This document shows positions 10,101 to 17,799 of a DNA stretch of 55,687 nucleotides, piece after piece (the stretch's first letter is position 1; each line of letters begins with the position of its first letter). Both the position numbers and the translations under genes were made by a program. The notes beneath the pieces are model-generated. The model was not told the DNA's origin and did not search any database. It saw nothing but the letters and a program-made list of their open reading frames with translations. The stretch comes from Massilibacteroides sp. (GTDB lineage Bacteria; Bacteroidota; Bacteroidia; Bacteroidales; Tannerellaceae): contig NZ_JAQWCQ010000020.1 of assembly GCF_028705895.1 (NCBI RefSeq), forward strand, positions 1 through 55,687, given 5' to 3'.

Positions 10101-10392
10101 GAGCATCTACATTCTTTATGAATTCAGCCAAATATTGAAACGGAATCCACGCATCTCCCCTTATCGCGCCTACCTGAAAGCCTGGAACGCGAAGATTACT
10201 CCCATCTTCCTGACCGTCGTATCCACCGTGTTAGGCTTCATCCCCTTTATGATCGGCACAGACAAAGAAGCCTTCTGGTTCCCACTTGCCGCAGGAACAA
10301 TCGGCGGATTACTCATGTCGGTAGCGGGTATATTTTTCTATCTGCCGATATTTACATTACGACGCAGCACCCCTATTCCACCCGAAAAGTAG
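7162..10392 (+). CDS. Second RND-family permease
   Basis: This 1076-residue protein has the RND plan: a first transmembrane helix (about residues 8-30), a periplasmic porter domain, a helix bundle (about 345-500), a linker, a second porter domain and a C-terminal bundle. It is more divergent than the first permease. The proton-relay helix retains one Asp (SLIIDNTIVMTD) and the equivalent helix in the second half reads GVTVNASIYILYEF, with no Asp or Lys. It has no adaptor of its own, so it probably shares the upstream adaptor and channel, perhaps as a hetero-oligomer with the first permease. Its last 20 bases overlap the convergent gene at 10373. Confidence 0.88.
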   Translation: MSKGPHISSFTLIVAFVCVALAGIAFIPLLPIKLSPSRTLPRLTVNYSMPGNSARVIEMEVTSRLESMLARIKGIREINSISGNGWGYVIIELDKHTDIDAARFEASTIIRQTWPQLPDGLSYPSLSMSRPDDKEDRPFMTYTINAAAAPILIQRFAENQIKPRLSGIPGIYRIDISGATPMEWRLEYDSRQLSSLGISLGDIQTAISQYYNKEFLGTADLSLPNGESSWIRLALIPEGGQGSFDPSRITVADKNGKLIRLDQLLGVTRQEEAPQSYYRINGLNSIYLSIRAEETANQLNLARLVKEELEQIKTILPSGYEIHTSYDATEYIQNELNKIYIRTGLTILILLLFVLLITRNFRYLLLIVISLAVNLCIAVIFYYFFELEMQLYSLAGITISLSLIIDNTIVMTDHIRNRGNMKAALSIVTATVTTIGALVIIFFLDEKIRLNLQDFAAVVMINLTVSLFIALFFVPSLIERLGLGKKKTVVKEKPTSRFIPHPATWGRRFVVRFNRLYEKQIMFLCRWKKLACLVLVFAFGLPVFLLPDKIEYEAKKDYTAADTARIERYNKIVATPLYKEKIKPITDKILGGTLRLFVQKVYDGSYFTRNDETVLSVSATLPNGSTLDQMNHLITRMESYLTTFPQIRQFQTNIYNARQAGISIYFTKESERSGFPYTLKSNIISKALELGGGSWGVWGLQDQGFSNDVRENAGSFRIEMFGYNYDELYQWAEDLKARLLTYRRIKEVLINSEFSWWKDDYQEYYFDLNKQRMAEEGILPINLFASLRPVFGKDIYTGNIIVDNEIEKLKLNSRQSHEYDIWSMQYVPQEIKGVPYKLSELATIRKGQTPQKVAKVNQQYRLCLQYEYIGASNQGQKIQERVLKEFNATLPMGYTAQSNAYYWSWDKKDNKQYLLLFLIIGIIFVTSSILFNSLRKPLAVIFVIPVSYIGVFLTFYWFKLNFDQGGFASFILLCGVTVNASIYILYEFSQILKRNPRISPYRAYLKAWNAKITPIFLTVVSTVLGFIPFMIGTDKEAFWFPLAAGTIGGLLMSVAGIFFYLPIFTLRRSTPIPPEK

Positions 10393-12082
10393 CCGAAGAG
10401 CGGATTGTTTGTCCTGTTTTGCTAAGCCCCTCAATGGTTACAATAAATTCGCCTTTTAAATCGGAGGTAAAGAACGGGATGTTTATTATAGGCTGCCCTT
10501 GCGTTTGAATATCGGGAATCCAAAGTAACGTATGCCGCATGTCCGGTAATCGGGAAGCACGCTTCGCAGGGTCTGAATAATCAGGCATAAAGAAATGCGA
10601 CTTGGGTTCTGTACCCCGATAAGTAAAGAGCTGCGAACTGGGATCCAACTTTACTCCTTTATAATCCTGATCGTACGTTTTGAAATAGGCTATACCATCA
10701 AACATTTGTCCTCCGAACAGATATTTTCCTCTATATAATTCAATACTTTCCACCAAAAGCGGATCGTAGTTATAGATAGACTCATGATCCAATAAAGGCA
10801 CTCCGTCCAAAAGAACAAGCGTATTGGCGGAAGTAAAACCATCGCGCTCTTCCGTCAGAGAAGAAAGAAATCGTTTATCGTTGATCTTACGGAATCGCAG
10901 TCCCAGAACAAACTCGGTTATCACTTCCTGCATCGTTGTGAAACGCGTATATTCGTCTAATTTATAAACTCTCTCGGGCGTATTTACCACATGAGGAGCT
11001 TCATATGAAGTCTGCCAGATAGTATCTCCATAGAATCCCTGCATTGCCTGAACCCCGATACTACGTTCCAGCAGTTCATCCTGTAAAGTAGCTGAGACAA
11101 CAGGAGCAGACAGAGATTCTGTTCGTGAATGTGTTGCAAACGGAGACTGAATGTCCACTCGAAAGAGTTTCTCTGAAAATAACAAAGCAGAAGACACCAC
11201 ATCGTGCGTACCATCGATCCGTTTCGTAAAGAAAAGCACCTCCCCATTCTCTTTTATCTGCCCCGAAAAGAGTCTGATACCCTGCCCCGGAAAAGCAATA
11301 AGAGGCGTTATAATATTTCTCCTAAAAGTTTCTTTGGACTGATCTTCCGAAACGATTGATCCAAGGACAATATGTCCTTCATACTCGGGCAGAAACGAAG
11401 CAACCTTGAGGTACTGTTCTTTGGGTATATTTGCTTTCCAGTCATCGATTGTCAAAGGAGGCATGCCCGGTAAGTTTTCCTTTTTCGCGATAGAGAGCGA
11501 AAGAGAATAGGCGTCTTTATCCAATCCGTGAATACTTATTTGCCCTTGCTCCCGCGTTGAATATTGCGATTTATTACTTGTTATTACAGAAGAAGTTAAA
11601 GGGACAATCGCATTATCTGCAGACGAAAGATTTTGTTCCTCTTGTGAATACCCTATACGTTCAACCGTAAAGGGATTATAAACAGTAACAGGCCTGCTAA
11701 AGAATACAGTTTCTCCTTCATTTCTCATTGCGCGTGTATAGGCTACAAGTCGGTAATTCCCTGTCGGTATATCTACAGGCAAGTGAATACGGCTATCAGC
11801 AATACCGCTTTTGACATCTATTTTCTGTTGTACGTAAGGAATCGTATCTCCGATAAGTTCGAGATAGGCGATCTTACTGAATAAAGAGATTTCTCCTTTC
11901 AGCCCGGTCACATACAATTTAGTCCAAAGGTTCTCTCCGGCTAAATAAACCTGTTTATCTATCTGGACATAAACACGCTCTACAACCGGTTCTATTGCCA
12001 AGATACTCATTGATCCGAAATACAGGTAAATCAATCCCAAGCAAAACAATCTATAGTTAATATGTAGTCTTTTATTTCCCAT
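10373..12082 (-). CDS. MG2-domain and TonB-plug-like envelope protein
   Basis: This 569-residue protein has a signal anchor (about 12-30) followed by an alpha-2-macroglobulin MG2-like strand region (VERVYVQIDKQVYLAGENLW, about 34-130). Near residues 390-470 is a segment resembling the plug of TonB-dependent receptors (LVLLDGVPLLDHESIYNYDP then VESIELYRGKYLFGG), but no beta-barrel follows. Such proteins occur in Bacteroidota beside DUF4249 and TonB receptor genes, as here: the DUF4249 gene ends ten bases upstream. It may be an accessory periplasmic or surface component of that receptor. No function is established from sequence. Confidence 0.7.
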   Translation of the reverse strand: MGNKRLHINYRLFCLGLIYLYFGSMSILAIEPVVERVYVQIDKQVYLAGENLWTKLYVTGLKGEISLFSKIAYLELIGDTIPYVQQKIDVKSGIADSRIHLPVDIPTGNYRLVAYTRAMRNEGETVFFSRPVTVYNPFTVERIGYSQEEQNLSSADNAIVPLTSSVITSNKSQYSTREQGQISIHGLDKDAYSLSLSIAKKENLPGMPPLTIDDWKANIPKEQYLKVASFLPEYEGHIVLGSIVSEDQSKETFRRNIITPLIAFPGQGIRLFSGQIKENGEVLFFTKRIDGTHDVVSSALLFSEKLFRVDIQSPFATHSRTESLSAPVVSATLQDELLERSIGVQAMQGFYGDTIWQTSYEAPHVVNTPERVYKLDEYTRFTTMQEVITEFVLGLRFRKINDKRFLSSLTEERDGFTSANTLVLLDGVPLLDHESIYNYDPLLVESIELYRGKYLFGGQMFDGIAYFKTYDQDYKGVKLDPSSQLFTYRGTEPKSHFFMPDYSDPAKRASRLPDMRHTLLWIPDIQTQGQPIINIPFFTSDLKGEFIVTIEGLSKTGQTIRSSATFRVE

Positions 12083-12091
12083 AACAGCAGT

Positions 12092-13249
12092 TTATTGATG
12101 GTTATTCGGCCAAAAATCCGGTTTGACTTTACTTCCTTTATATTTGCAATCTACACAACGTCTTTCTGTAAGTGTTGCACTAAAAAAATCCGGGGCTGCA
12201 TCTAACAACACTAATCCTTCCTCCTGCATTAACTTTATCATGTTAGATTTCCCCTCAACAGATTCTGTTTTACATTGTTCCGGCTTACGAGCCGGGTCGT
12301 GTGCTTCCTTTTCTGTAATATAAAGTCGTTTTTCAGTTACTGTCGCTACATCTATATAGCCTATTACGACTTCTTCCGGAGATGTAACACAGGTCACATT
12401 CCCAGGCAACTCGGATGGCTGAGGAGCAAATATACTTCCTGCCTCATCAATATTGTTCTGCAAATTAGATAAGTACTGATAAGCTTGCTTACTCACGGTC
12501 CATTGTTTAACCAGAATACTATATAAGTAAGAGAGCTTGTCATGAGTAGCTTCAATCGTCACTAATTTTTTCTCATAAATCAAATTTCCCGATAATTTTT
12601 CCGTGTCTCCGAGAAGTAAAACACGGGAGCTATCACTATTCCAACAATAGTAAGTGTTGAGACCATCCAGTAAATATGGAGTATATACTTCGTTTATGAA
12701 ATCATAGTCCCCATTTGCAAAATAAGCAGCATGGATTTCCCAATCTTCTTTATATGACCAACGATAATAACCTACCGCGCTGTTGGTATCGTGAGTAGTA
12801 ACATGTATTGTAACCGGTTCTCCATCTCCTTTTTTCTTCCAGGACAGACTGTCAATAGCAGGTGTAATAATCGGTTCGGCAGGTTTGGAGCGGTATTCCT
12901 TTCCTTCTGTCTGAATAACTATAGAATAGGACAAAGACGTATCCAATTCTCCCATGCGAATATGATACTCACCGATTATTGCTTCATTTCCCGGCTCCGA
13001 AGTCCAACCGTCACTTCTTTCTACATAGACAACAGCTCCGAAAACAGGATTAAAAGTGCTTTCTGCCGAAAGTTCCACACTTCGACTCAATTTTATCACC
13101 GTATTTTCTCCACCCGAGATTGCACCCTCAACCACCAGAATATCGGAAAGTTCGTCTTCTACTTTAGGCGTATATTCTTCTATACAGGCTGGTATTAAAG
13201 CTACCGCAAACAGGATTATCAATATATATATAGTCTTACTATTGCGCAT
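12092..13249 (-). CDS. DUF4249 lipoprotein
   Basis: The 385-residue product has a lipoprotein signal with Cys22 (LIPAC) and an N-terminal beta domain (DILVVEGAISGGENTVIKLS, about 38-58) diagnostic of DUF4249. It also has a Cys-rich tail (RRCVDCKY). DUF4249 proteins are encoded next to TonB-dependent receptors with STN and carboxypeptidase-like domains and are probably their surface-exposed partners, comparable to SusD for SusC. The gene lies six bases downstream of the receptor gene, consistent with an operon. The ligand cannot be read from sequence. Confidence 0.85.
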   Translation of the reverse strand: MRNSKTIYILIILFAVALIPACIEEYTPKVEDELSDILVVEGAISGGENTVIKLSRSVELSAESTFNPVFGAVVYVERSDGWTSEPGNEAIIGEYHIRMGELDTSLSYSIVIQTEGKEYRSKPAEPIITPAIDSLSWKKKGDGEPVTIHVTTHDTNSAVGYYRWSYKEDWEIHAAYFANGDYDFINEVYTPYLLDGLNTYYCWNSDSSRVLLLGDTEKLSGNLIYEKKLVTIEATHDKLSYLYSILVKQWTVSKQAYQYLSNLQNNIDEAGSIFAPQPSELPGNVTCVTSPEEVVIGYIDVATVTEKRLYITEKEAHDPARKPEQCKTESVEGKSNMIKLMQEEGLVLLDAAPDFFSATLTERRCVDCKYKGSKVKPDFWPNNHQ

Positions 13250-13255
13250 GGTTCA

Positions 13256-16009
13256 TCAGAATTTTATATTATATGAGATATAAGGAATAGGCATTCCGAA
13301 TATAGCTAATTTATAGCCTTTCACCTTTCCGTTATCAGATGTATAGTAAACAGAATAGGCGTTCTTGCGTCCTGTCAGATTATAGACTCCAATCGATACT
13401 GAACTGTGCGTAAGCAGCGTCAGATGATGGCTGGGTTCGATATTAAAGGAGGCATCCATCCGGAAATAATCCGGAATACGCATACTGTTTCGGTCGGTAT
13501 AGAAAAGGAATTCTCCTCCGGCATATTGATATTTGGAAACAGGCAATGTAATCGGCCGGCCGGTACTGTAATCGCAGTTCAACGAGAAACTAAACCGATG
13601 TGTAAATTTATAATTGGCGACCAACTTAATATCATGTGGCTTGTCAAAATCAGCAGCATACCATTCTCCCCGATTCACGCGTTCTTCTTTTAAACCATCC
13701 TTTTGCCGTAATTGAGTTCTCGAATACGTATAACTAAGCCATCCGTTCAGTTTTCCCTGCGTTTTCTTAACCATAAGTTCCACCCCATAAGCCCTGCCTT
13801 TAGCCCTTATTACATCTGTTTCGATATGATGATTCATCGTCAACCTCGCACCGCTCTTGTAGTCTAAATAATCATTCATCGTTTTATAATAAGCCTCAAT
13901 GGAGGTTTCTATGGCATTCCCATCGAAATTACGATACAGCCCTCCGGCAATCTGCATTCCTGTTTGCGGACGAATATTCGCATCACTTAATTTCCAGGTA
14001 TCAGTAGGCGACATAACTGTCGTATTCGACAATTTATGAATATGTTGGCGCAGGGTATTAAATCCTAATTTAGCAGAGAACTCATTTGAAAAAGCATAGC
14101 GGGCAGACAAACGTATTTCGGGTCCATGATAGGTTTTATAAATACTTTTTCCAGCCGAAGCCGAATCAATACGGGTAGATTCGTCAATTGGCTCGCCTTT
14201 GCGGTAAAGAAAATAATCTTTAGGGCCGATAGCATTAAACATGACATAACGCAAACCTGCCTGAAGAGATAGCTTGGGATTAACTTCCCAGCGGTCACCA
14301 AAATAAATAGCTGTTTCCGCTGCCCGTTCTTTTTGTATTATATCCGGGACAACAAGCGATTCATCCCCGTGAGGAAGATATTTTCCGGGCGTAAGATCGT
14401 AGAACAGGGTGTTAAGACCAAATTCCAAGGTATGTTCGTCTGTCAGGTAATTCGTAAAATCTGCCTTGCCAAAGAACTGATTAATTCCAAAATCAAGCGT
14501 GTATGCTTCCATCGGATTATCTGTTGCTCTTGTTGTATAACTATAATGATCGTAACCTGCGGTAAACATACTTGTAAGCCGTTGACTAAACAGATACCTC
14601 CATTTCAAAGATGCGTTGGCATTCCGGTAGCCATACCGTTCTGCCTCATCAAACTTAAAACGATCCTGGCTAAAATAGCCGTTCAGATAAAAGCTGTTAT
14701 ACTGATCTGCCGTATGCGTAACCGATAAATTCAAATCATAGAATCCGGCAGAGCCATTAGAGTAACCACTCTTTTCCGGCAATTTCTTCAATATCCAATC
14801 GGAATAGGTCGTTCTTCCGGCAACGACAAAAGAGGTTTTCTCTGAAAACAACGGACCTTCAAGCATCACCCTGCTGGTTAGTAAGCCCAAACTGGCTGAA
14901 CCCTTAAATTCTTTTTTATTCCCTTCTTTTCCATTAATATCTAATACCGAAGAAAGACGCCCGCCGTATTTTACCGGAATACTGCTCTTATACAGTTCCA
15001 TGTCCTTGATAACGTCACCATTTATGGCAGAGAAAATTCCGAACAAGTGAGTTGGATTATAAATTGTTCCATCATTAAATAAGATCAGGTTCTGATCTGT
15101 TGCTCCTCCTCGCACATTAAAGCCACCGGAAACTTCACCGACCGATTTTACACCGGGTAATGCTGTTACAACCTTTAATATATCTAATTCTCCGAAAGCC
15201 ATCGGTATATTCTTAATATCTTTTGCCTTGAGCTGTTCAACGCCCAGATTCAATCCTCTTACACGCGCTATTTTCTCCGAAGAAATGGTGACTTCCCGTA
15301 AGGCGTAAATCTGTTCTTCCAGTTCAATATCTAATTTCCCGTCACCATAGAGAAGTACCTGGCGCCGGGTATCTTTCATCCCTATTCCTTTTATTTCGAG
15401 TTCTTGTCTCCCGGAAGGAAGTTCTATTGAATAGAAGCCAAAGGCATCTGTAGTCACTCCAACCATGGGTTCTTTTATATAAACCGCAACTCCGGCAATG
15501 GGCTCTCCTGTTTTAAAGTCCGTCATGATACCGGAAAGTTTAACTTTTTGAGGGATTGTCTGCACAGCGGGATCGCCAATTTCATACACTCTGTTTTCTG
15601 AAGTTGCTTTTATTTCTTTCTTCATTCCAAACAAAGAAGATGCCTGCGTTTTATAATCTGTCGAATCCTTCGTACCGCCCGACTGAAAATAATTATCCGG
15701 CAAAGATGTAATAAAAGCCTGTCCCTTTGTAATAAAAAACACAGAGGAATTAACAGAAGAAAGACGCCATTCACTCCCGGTTAAAGCCTCTTGTAAGACT
15801 TCATCTGCCGAATCATAATTTCCCCTAAGGGAAACAAATAAGGAATCGGCAACCTCCTGTTCACAAAAGATACGACATCCGGTAAGTGCTTCAAGCTTCG
15901 TAAATAGTTCTGCGGCCGGCCGGCCCTGAAAAGACAAACTGATTTTTTCCTGAGCATTGACCAACGAAGAAAAAGAAAATAATAGAAATAAAAGGAGTCT
16001 GTTTATCAT
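13256..16009 (-). CDS. TonB-dependent outer-membrane receptor with STN and carboxypeptidase-like domains
   Basis: This 917-residue receptor imports a ligand across the outer membrane using TonB energy. After a signal peptide (1-19) come an STN domain (about 25-95), a CarboxypepD_reg-like beta-sandwich (about 155-240), the plug (about 255-365, with SVGEVSGGFNVRGGATDQN) and a 22-strand barrel ending in the aromatic terminal sequence YNIKF. The STN domain is typical of receptors that signal to an anti-sigma factor, but no sigma/anti-sigma pair is in this window. The start overlaps the stop of the upstream gene in an ATGA, so the two are translationally coupled. Confidence 0.93.
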   Translation of the reverse strand: MINRLLLFLLFSFSSLVNAQEKISLSFQGRPAAELFTKLEALTGCRIFCEQEVADSLFVSLRGNYDSADEVLQEALTGSEWRLSSVNSSVFFITKGQAFITSLPDNYFQSGGTKDSTDYKTQASSLFGMKKEIKATSENRVYEIGDPAVQTIPQKVKLSGIMTDFKTGEPIAGVAVYIKEPMVGVTTDAFGFYSIELPSGRQELEIKGIGMKDTRRQVLLYGDGKLDIELEEQIYALREVTISSEKIARVRGLNLGVEQLKAKDIKNIPMAFGELDILKVVTALPGVKSVGEVSGGFNVRGGATDQNLILFNDGTIYNPTHLFGIFSAINGDVIKDMELYKSSIPVKYGGRLSSVLDINGKEGNKKEFKGSASLGLLTSRVMLEGPLFSEKTSFVVAGRTTYSDWILKKLPEKSGYSNGSAGFYDLNLSVTHTADQYNSFYLNGYFSQDRFKFDEAERYGYRNANASLKWRYLFSQRLTSMFTAGYDHYSYTTRATDNPMEAYTLDFGINQFFGKADFTNYLTDEHTLEFGLNTLFYDLTPGKYLPHGDESLVVPDIIQKERAAETAIYFGDRWEVNPKLSLQAGLRYVMFNAIGPKDYFLYRKGEPIDESTRIDSASAGKSIYKTYHGPEIRLSARYAFSNEFSAKLGFNTLRQHIHKLSNTTVMSPTDTWKLSDANIRPQTGMQIAGGLYRNFDGNAIETSIEAYYKTMNDYLDYKSGARLTMNHHIETDVIRAKGRAYGVELMVKKTQGKLNGWLSYTYSRTQLRQKDGLKEERVNRGEWYAADFDKPHDIKLVANYKFTHRFSFSLNCDYSTGRPITLPVSKYQYAGGEFLFYTDRNSMRIPDYFRMDASFNIEPSHHLTLLTHSSVSIGVYNLTGRKNAYSVYYTSDNGKVKGYKLAIFGMPIPYISYNIKF

Positions 16010-16719
16010 GGCTTTTGGGATTGGGTGAGACGTTCATATTCCTGTACCATTGCCGTAAACGCCTTTTCTGGTGAAGATCTGAAGTTTAACTTTTGCCTTT
16101 TTACAAATTGCTTTAATTCCTTCTTCTTATCCGGAAATAAATGCACTACCGACGAACTATTTTTCACAACATAAAAGGTGTTTCCTTTCTGAAGATAGAA
16201 AAGCGTCTTAAATGAAAAGTAGTTGATAAGCTGCTGCCCTTCGTGTTTATTATTCAGTAACGCAATTGGTTTAGCCCATACCTGATATTCTTTGTCATAC
16301 AATTTAAGAAAATAGCCGGATACCGGAATACCGGACACCTCCGCAGAATTAATATAGTATAAACGATTCCCCTTAAATCTGGCTTCTTTTAAACGGGAGG
16401 CCACAAGGACTATATTGTATCGTTGATCAGATGAAATAGCCATTAACTCATCCGTATGATTGTTCCAACGCAATCCAACAACAGGATAATCTACTCCGTC
16501 ATAAGAAAGAAAACCGGATAAAGGTTCTTTCTGAAGATAAAATGGATGATTCTCAAATGTGGACGGGTATTTTGTCTGTTCTTTGCCTGTAAACAATGCA
16601 GCATAAACACCAACCTCTGATAGCCATTCTTGTTTCTGAAGACTATCTTTTGCAGAAAAAGATTGCCCCCAAAGCAATGGCGTTAATAAAAGGCCTAAAA
16701 CAATATAGATTACTCTCAT
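16006..16719 (-). CDS. Small secreted protein, first gene of the TonB receptor cluster
   Basis: The 237-residue product has a clear signal peptide (cleavage after LLWGQ, about residue 19) and no membrane helix after it. The C-terminal part (LFPDKKKELKQFVKRQKLNF) is a basic helical segment seen in a widespread but uncharacterised family of Bacteroidota secreted proteins. The gene is first in a four-gene run with the receptor, DUF4249 and MG2 proteins, and is coupled to the receptor by an ATGA overlap. A role in the same uptake system is an inference from position. Confidence 0.65.
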   Translation of the reverse strand: MRVIYIVLGLLLTPLLWGQSFSAKDSLQKQEWLSEVGVYAALFTGKEQTKYPSTFENHPFYLQKEPLSGFLSYDGVDYPVVGLRWNNHTDELMAISSDQRYNIVLVASRLKEARFKGNRLYYINSAEVSGIPVSGYFLKLYDKEYQVWAKPIALLNNKHEGQQLINYFSFKTLFYLQKGNTFYVVKNSSSVVHLFPDKKKELKQFVKRQKLNFRSSPEKAFTAMVQEYERLTQSQKP

Positions 16720-16744
16720 AAGTGGGTTTTTCCTTATTAAACAT

Positions 16745-16752
16745 CAAATCTA
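16745..16752 (-). promoter_or_regulatory. -7 promoter box of the TonB receptor cluster
   Basis: Read on the minus strand this is TAGATTTG, fitting TAnnTTTG. It would start transcription about 20 bases before the ATG at 16719. An inverted-repeat element begins 43 bases further upstream. Confidence 0.5.
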
Positions 16753-16794
16753 TCAAAAAAAATAGAACTAAAGAGAAAACCAATACTAGAACTA

Positions 16795-16978
16795 AGAGCC
16801 TGTTTAAATTTTTATTCGTGGCTTATTTCGTTTTATTTTTTGTTTAGTTGTATATCCGCATGAATGAGCATAGCGGGCTATGTGATTGAATGCGGAGATG
16901 CAGATAAGCAAAAAAGAAAACGAAATAAGACCGAAACAAGCCTTCAAGAAATATCCTATAAAAATTTAAACAGGCTCT
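16795..16978. repeat. MITE-like palindromic element, 184 bp, 21-bp perfect terminal inverted repeats
   Basis: The ends 16795-16815 and 16958-16978 are exact reverse complements. The palindrome continues imperfectly to the centre: the arm after the left end (cttatttcgtttt...) matches the reverse complement of the right arm (...aaaacgaaataag) over about 50 bases with scattered mismatches, including a shared ccgcat block. The whole element could form one long hairpin. No gene is inside. It sits upstream of the promoter at 16745. Its tips (agagcctgttta) resemble those of the element at 36261-36516. Confidence 0.75.
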
Positions 16979-17102
16979 AAGATATAGTGAAAGAAAACTT
17001 CTTTTTGTCATGCCTACAACTAAAATTCGTACAGGGCACTTTATTTCTATTACCAATAATATAATGTACTGTTTTATCAGGCTGAAGCCCACTATATATC
17101 AG

Positions 17103-17236
17103 ACCAACGCAACGCGTTGGGTTAATGATTGAATATGAATTTCGTCCTGTAAGGACAGCATAAAACGTATATCTATTCTATTGCCCTTGCAGGGCGCAAA
17201 GAAACAAGTATCGACTAACCAACGCGTTGCGTTGGG
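17103..17236. repeat. REP/BIME-like element with three nested hairpins
   Basis: A 17-bp sequence at 17104-17120 is repeated inverted at 17219-17235, and each copy also contains a short self-palindrome (aacgcgtt). Two small hairpins lie between them: gtcctgtaaggac (17144-17156) and gcccttgcagggc (17183-17195). Such clusters of GC-rich palindromes resemble repetitive extragenic elements mobilised by Y1-type transposases. No such transposase is in this window. Confidence 0.6.
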
Positions 17237-17400
17237 CTAAATTAGTAAAGGCTTAGCCTATTATCTAATGCAACAGTCATGTTACAGTAACCGGAAAATA
17301 CATTCAATGGTAGAGTCAGATGTATGAGCTTCTTGGCGGAACGAATTAGTGCCTTTTTGAAACATTAGTATGAATAAAAAAATATAAAGGTTATTTTCGG

Positions 17401-17440
17401 AAATATAAAGGATATTTTTGAAAAAATATCCTTTATATTT
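17401..17440. repeat. Perfect 19-bp inverted repeat with a 2-base loop
   Basis: Positions 17401-17419 and 17422-17440 are exact reverse complements around ga. A partial direct copy of the left arm (aatataaagg) precedes it at 17381-17390. It could be an operator or a transcription stop. On the plus strand it is followed by ttttt. There is no gene at either side within 300 bases, apart from uninterpretable scraps at 17570-17740. Confidence 0.5.
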
Positions 17441-17748
17441 TTACGTCTATTTTTACATTGATTTTCAACACTAAAATAAATCCCGATTTTAAGAGAATAT
17501 ATTAGTATATATTTATCTACTCTACGGATCTGTTATTCATTTTGTAAAATCAGATGTGCTTTGATTGGGTTATGAGATTTCTTAGATTATTGCTTGGAAA
17601 AGATGGTCGCCGGAAAAAAAGCTCCGGGAACGATTACGCTTTATATGAAATTAGCCTATGAAATGTGTAGGGAAATATCCTGAAGGCGATGCAAAACAGG
17701 AAAGAGTTTACAACTTATTTAATGGAAGATAAACTCTAAATAAGAGAG

Positions 17749-17775
17749 ACAGGGGCGCTTCATCAGCGCCCCTGT
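17749..17775 (-). terminator. Stem-loop downstream of the secreted repeat protein
   Basis: An 11-bp perfect stem (acaggggcgct, 17749-17759, pairing with 17765-17775) closes a five-base loop 24 bases after the stop codon at 17800. It is GC-rich and lies where a terminator should be. The following minus-strand sequence (ctctcttattt) is only moderately U-rich. Confidence 0.6.
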
Positions 17776-17799
17776 ACCAAGTAAGTGTTTAGACGAAAC

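Larger units (their letters stand above)
16979..17748. other. Gene-free intergenic stretch
   Basis: Apart from the REP-like element and the 19-bp palindrome listed separately, this stretch shows no reading frame of convincing composition on either strand. Short frames around 17570-17740 read as fragments with stops in between and could be the remains of a gene, but nothing recognisable is left. Confidence 0.6.

Noticed and set aside
16844-17092. Minus-strand frame of 82 codons in the intergenic region
   Set aside because: It runs through the palindromic element at 16795-16978 and shows no family motif or promoter.
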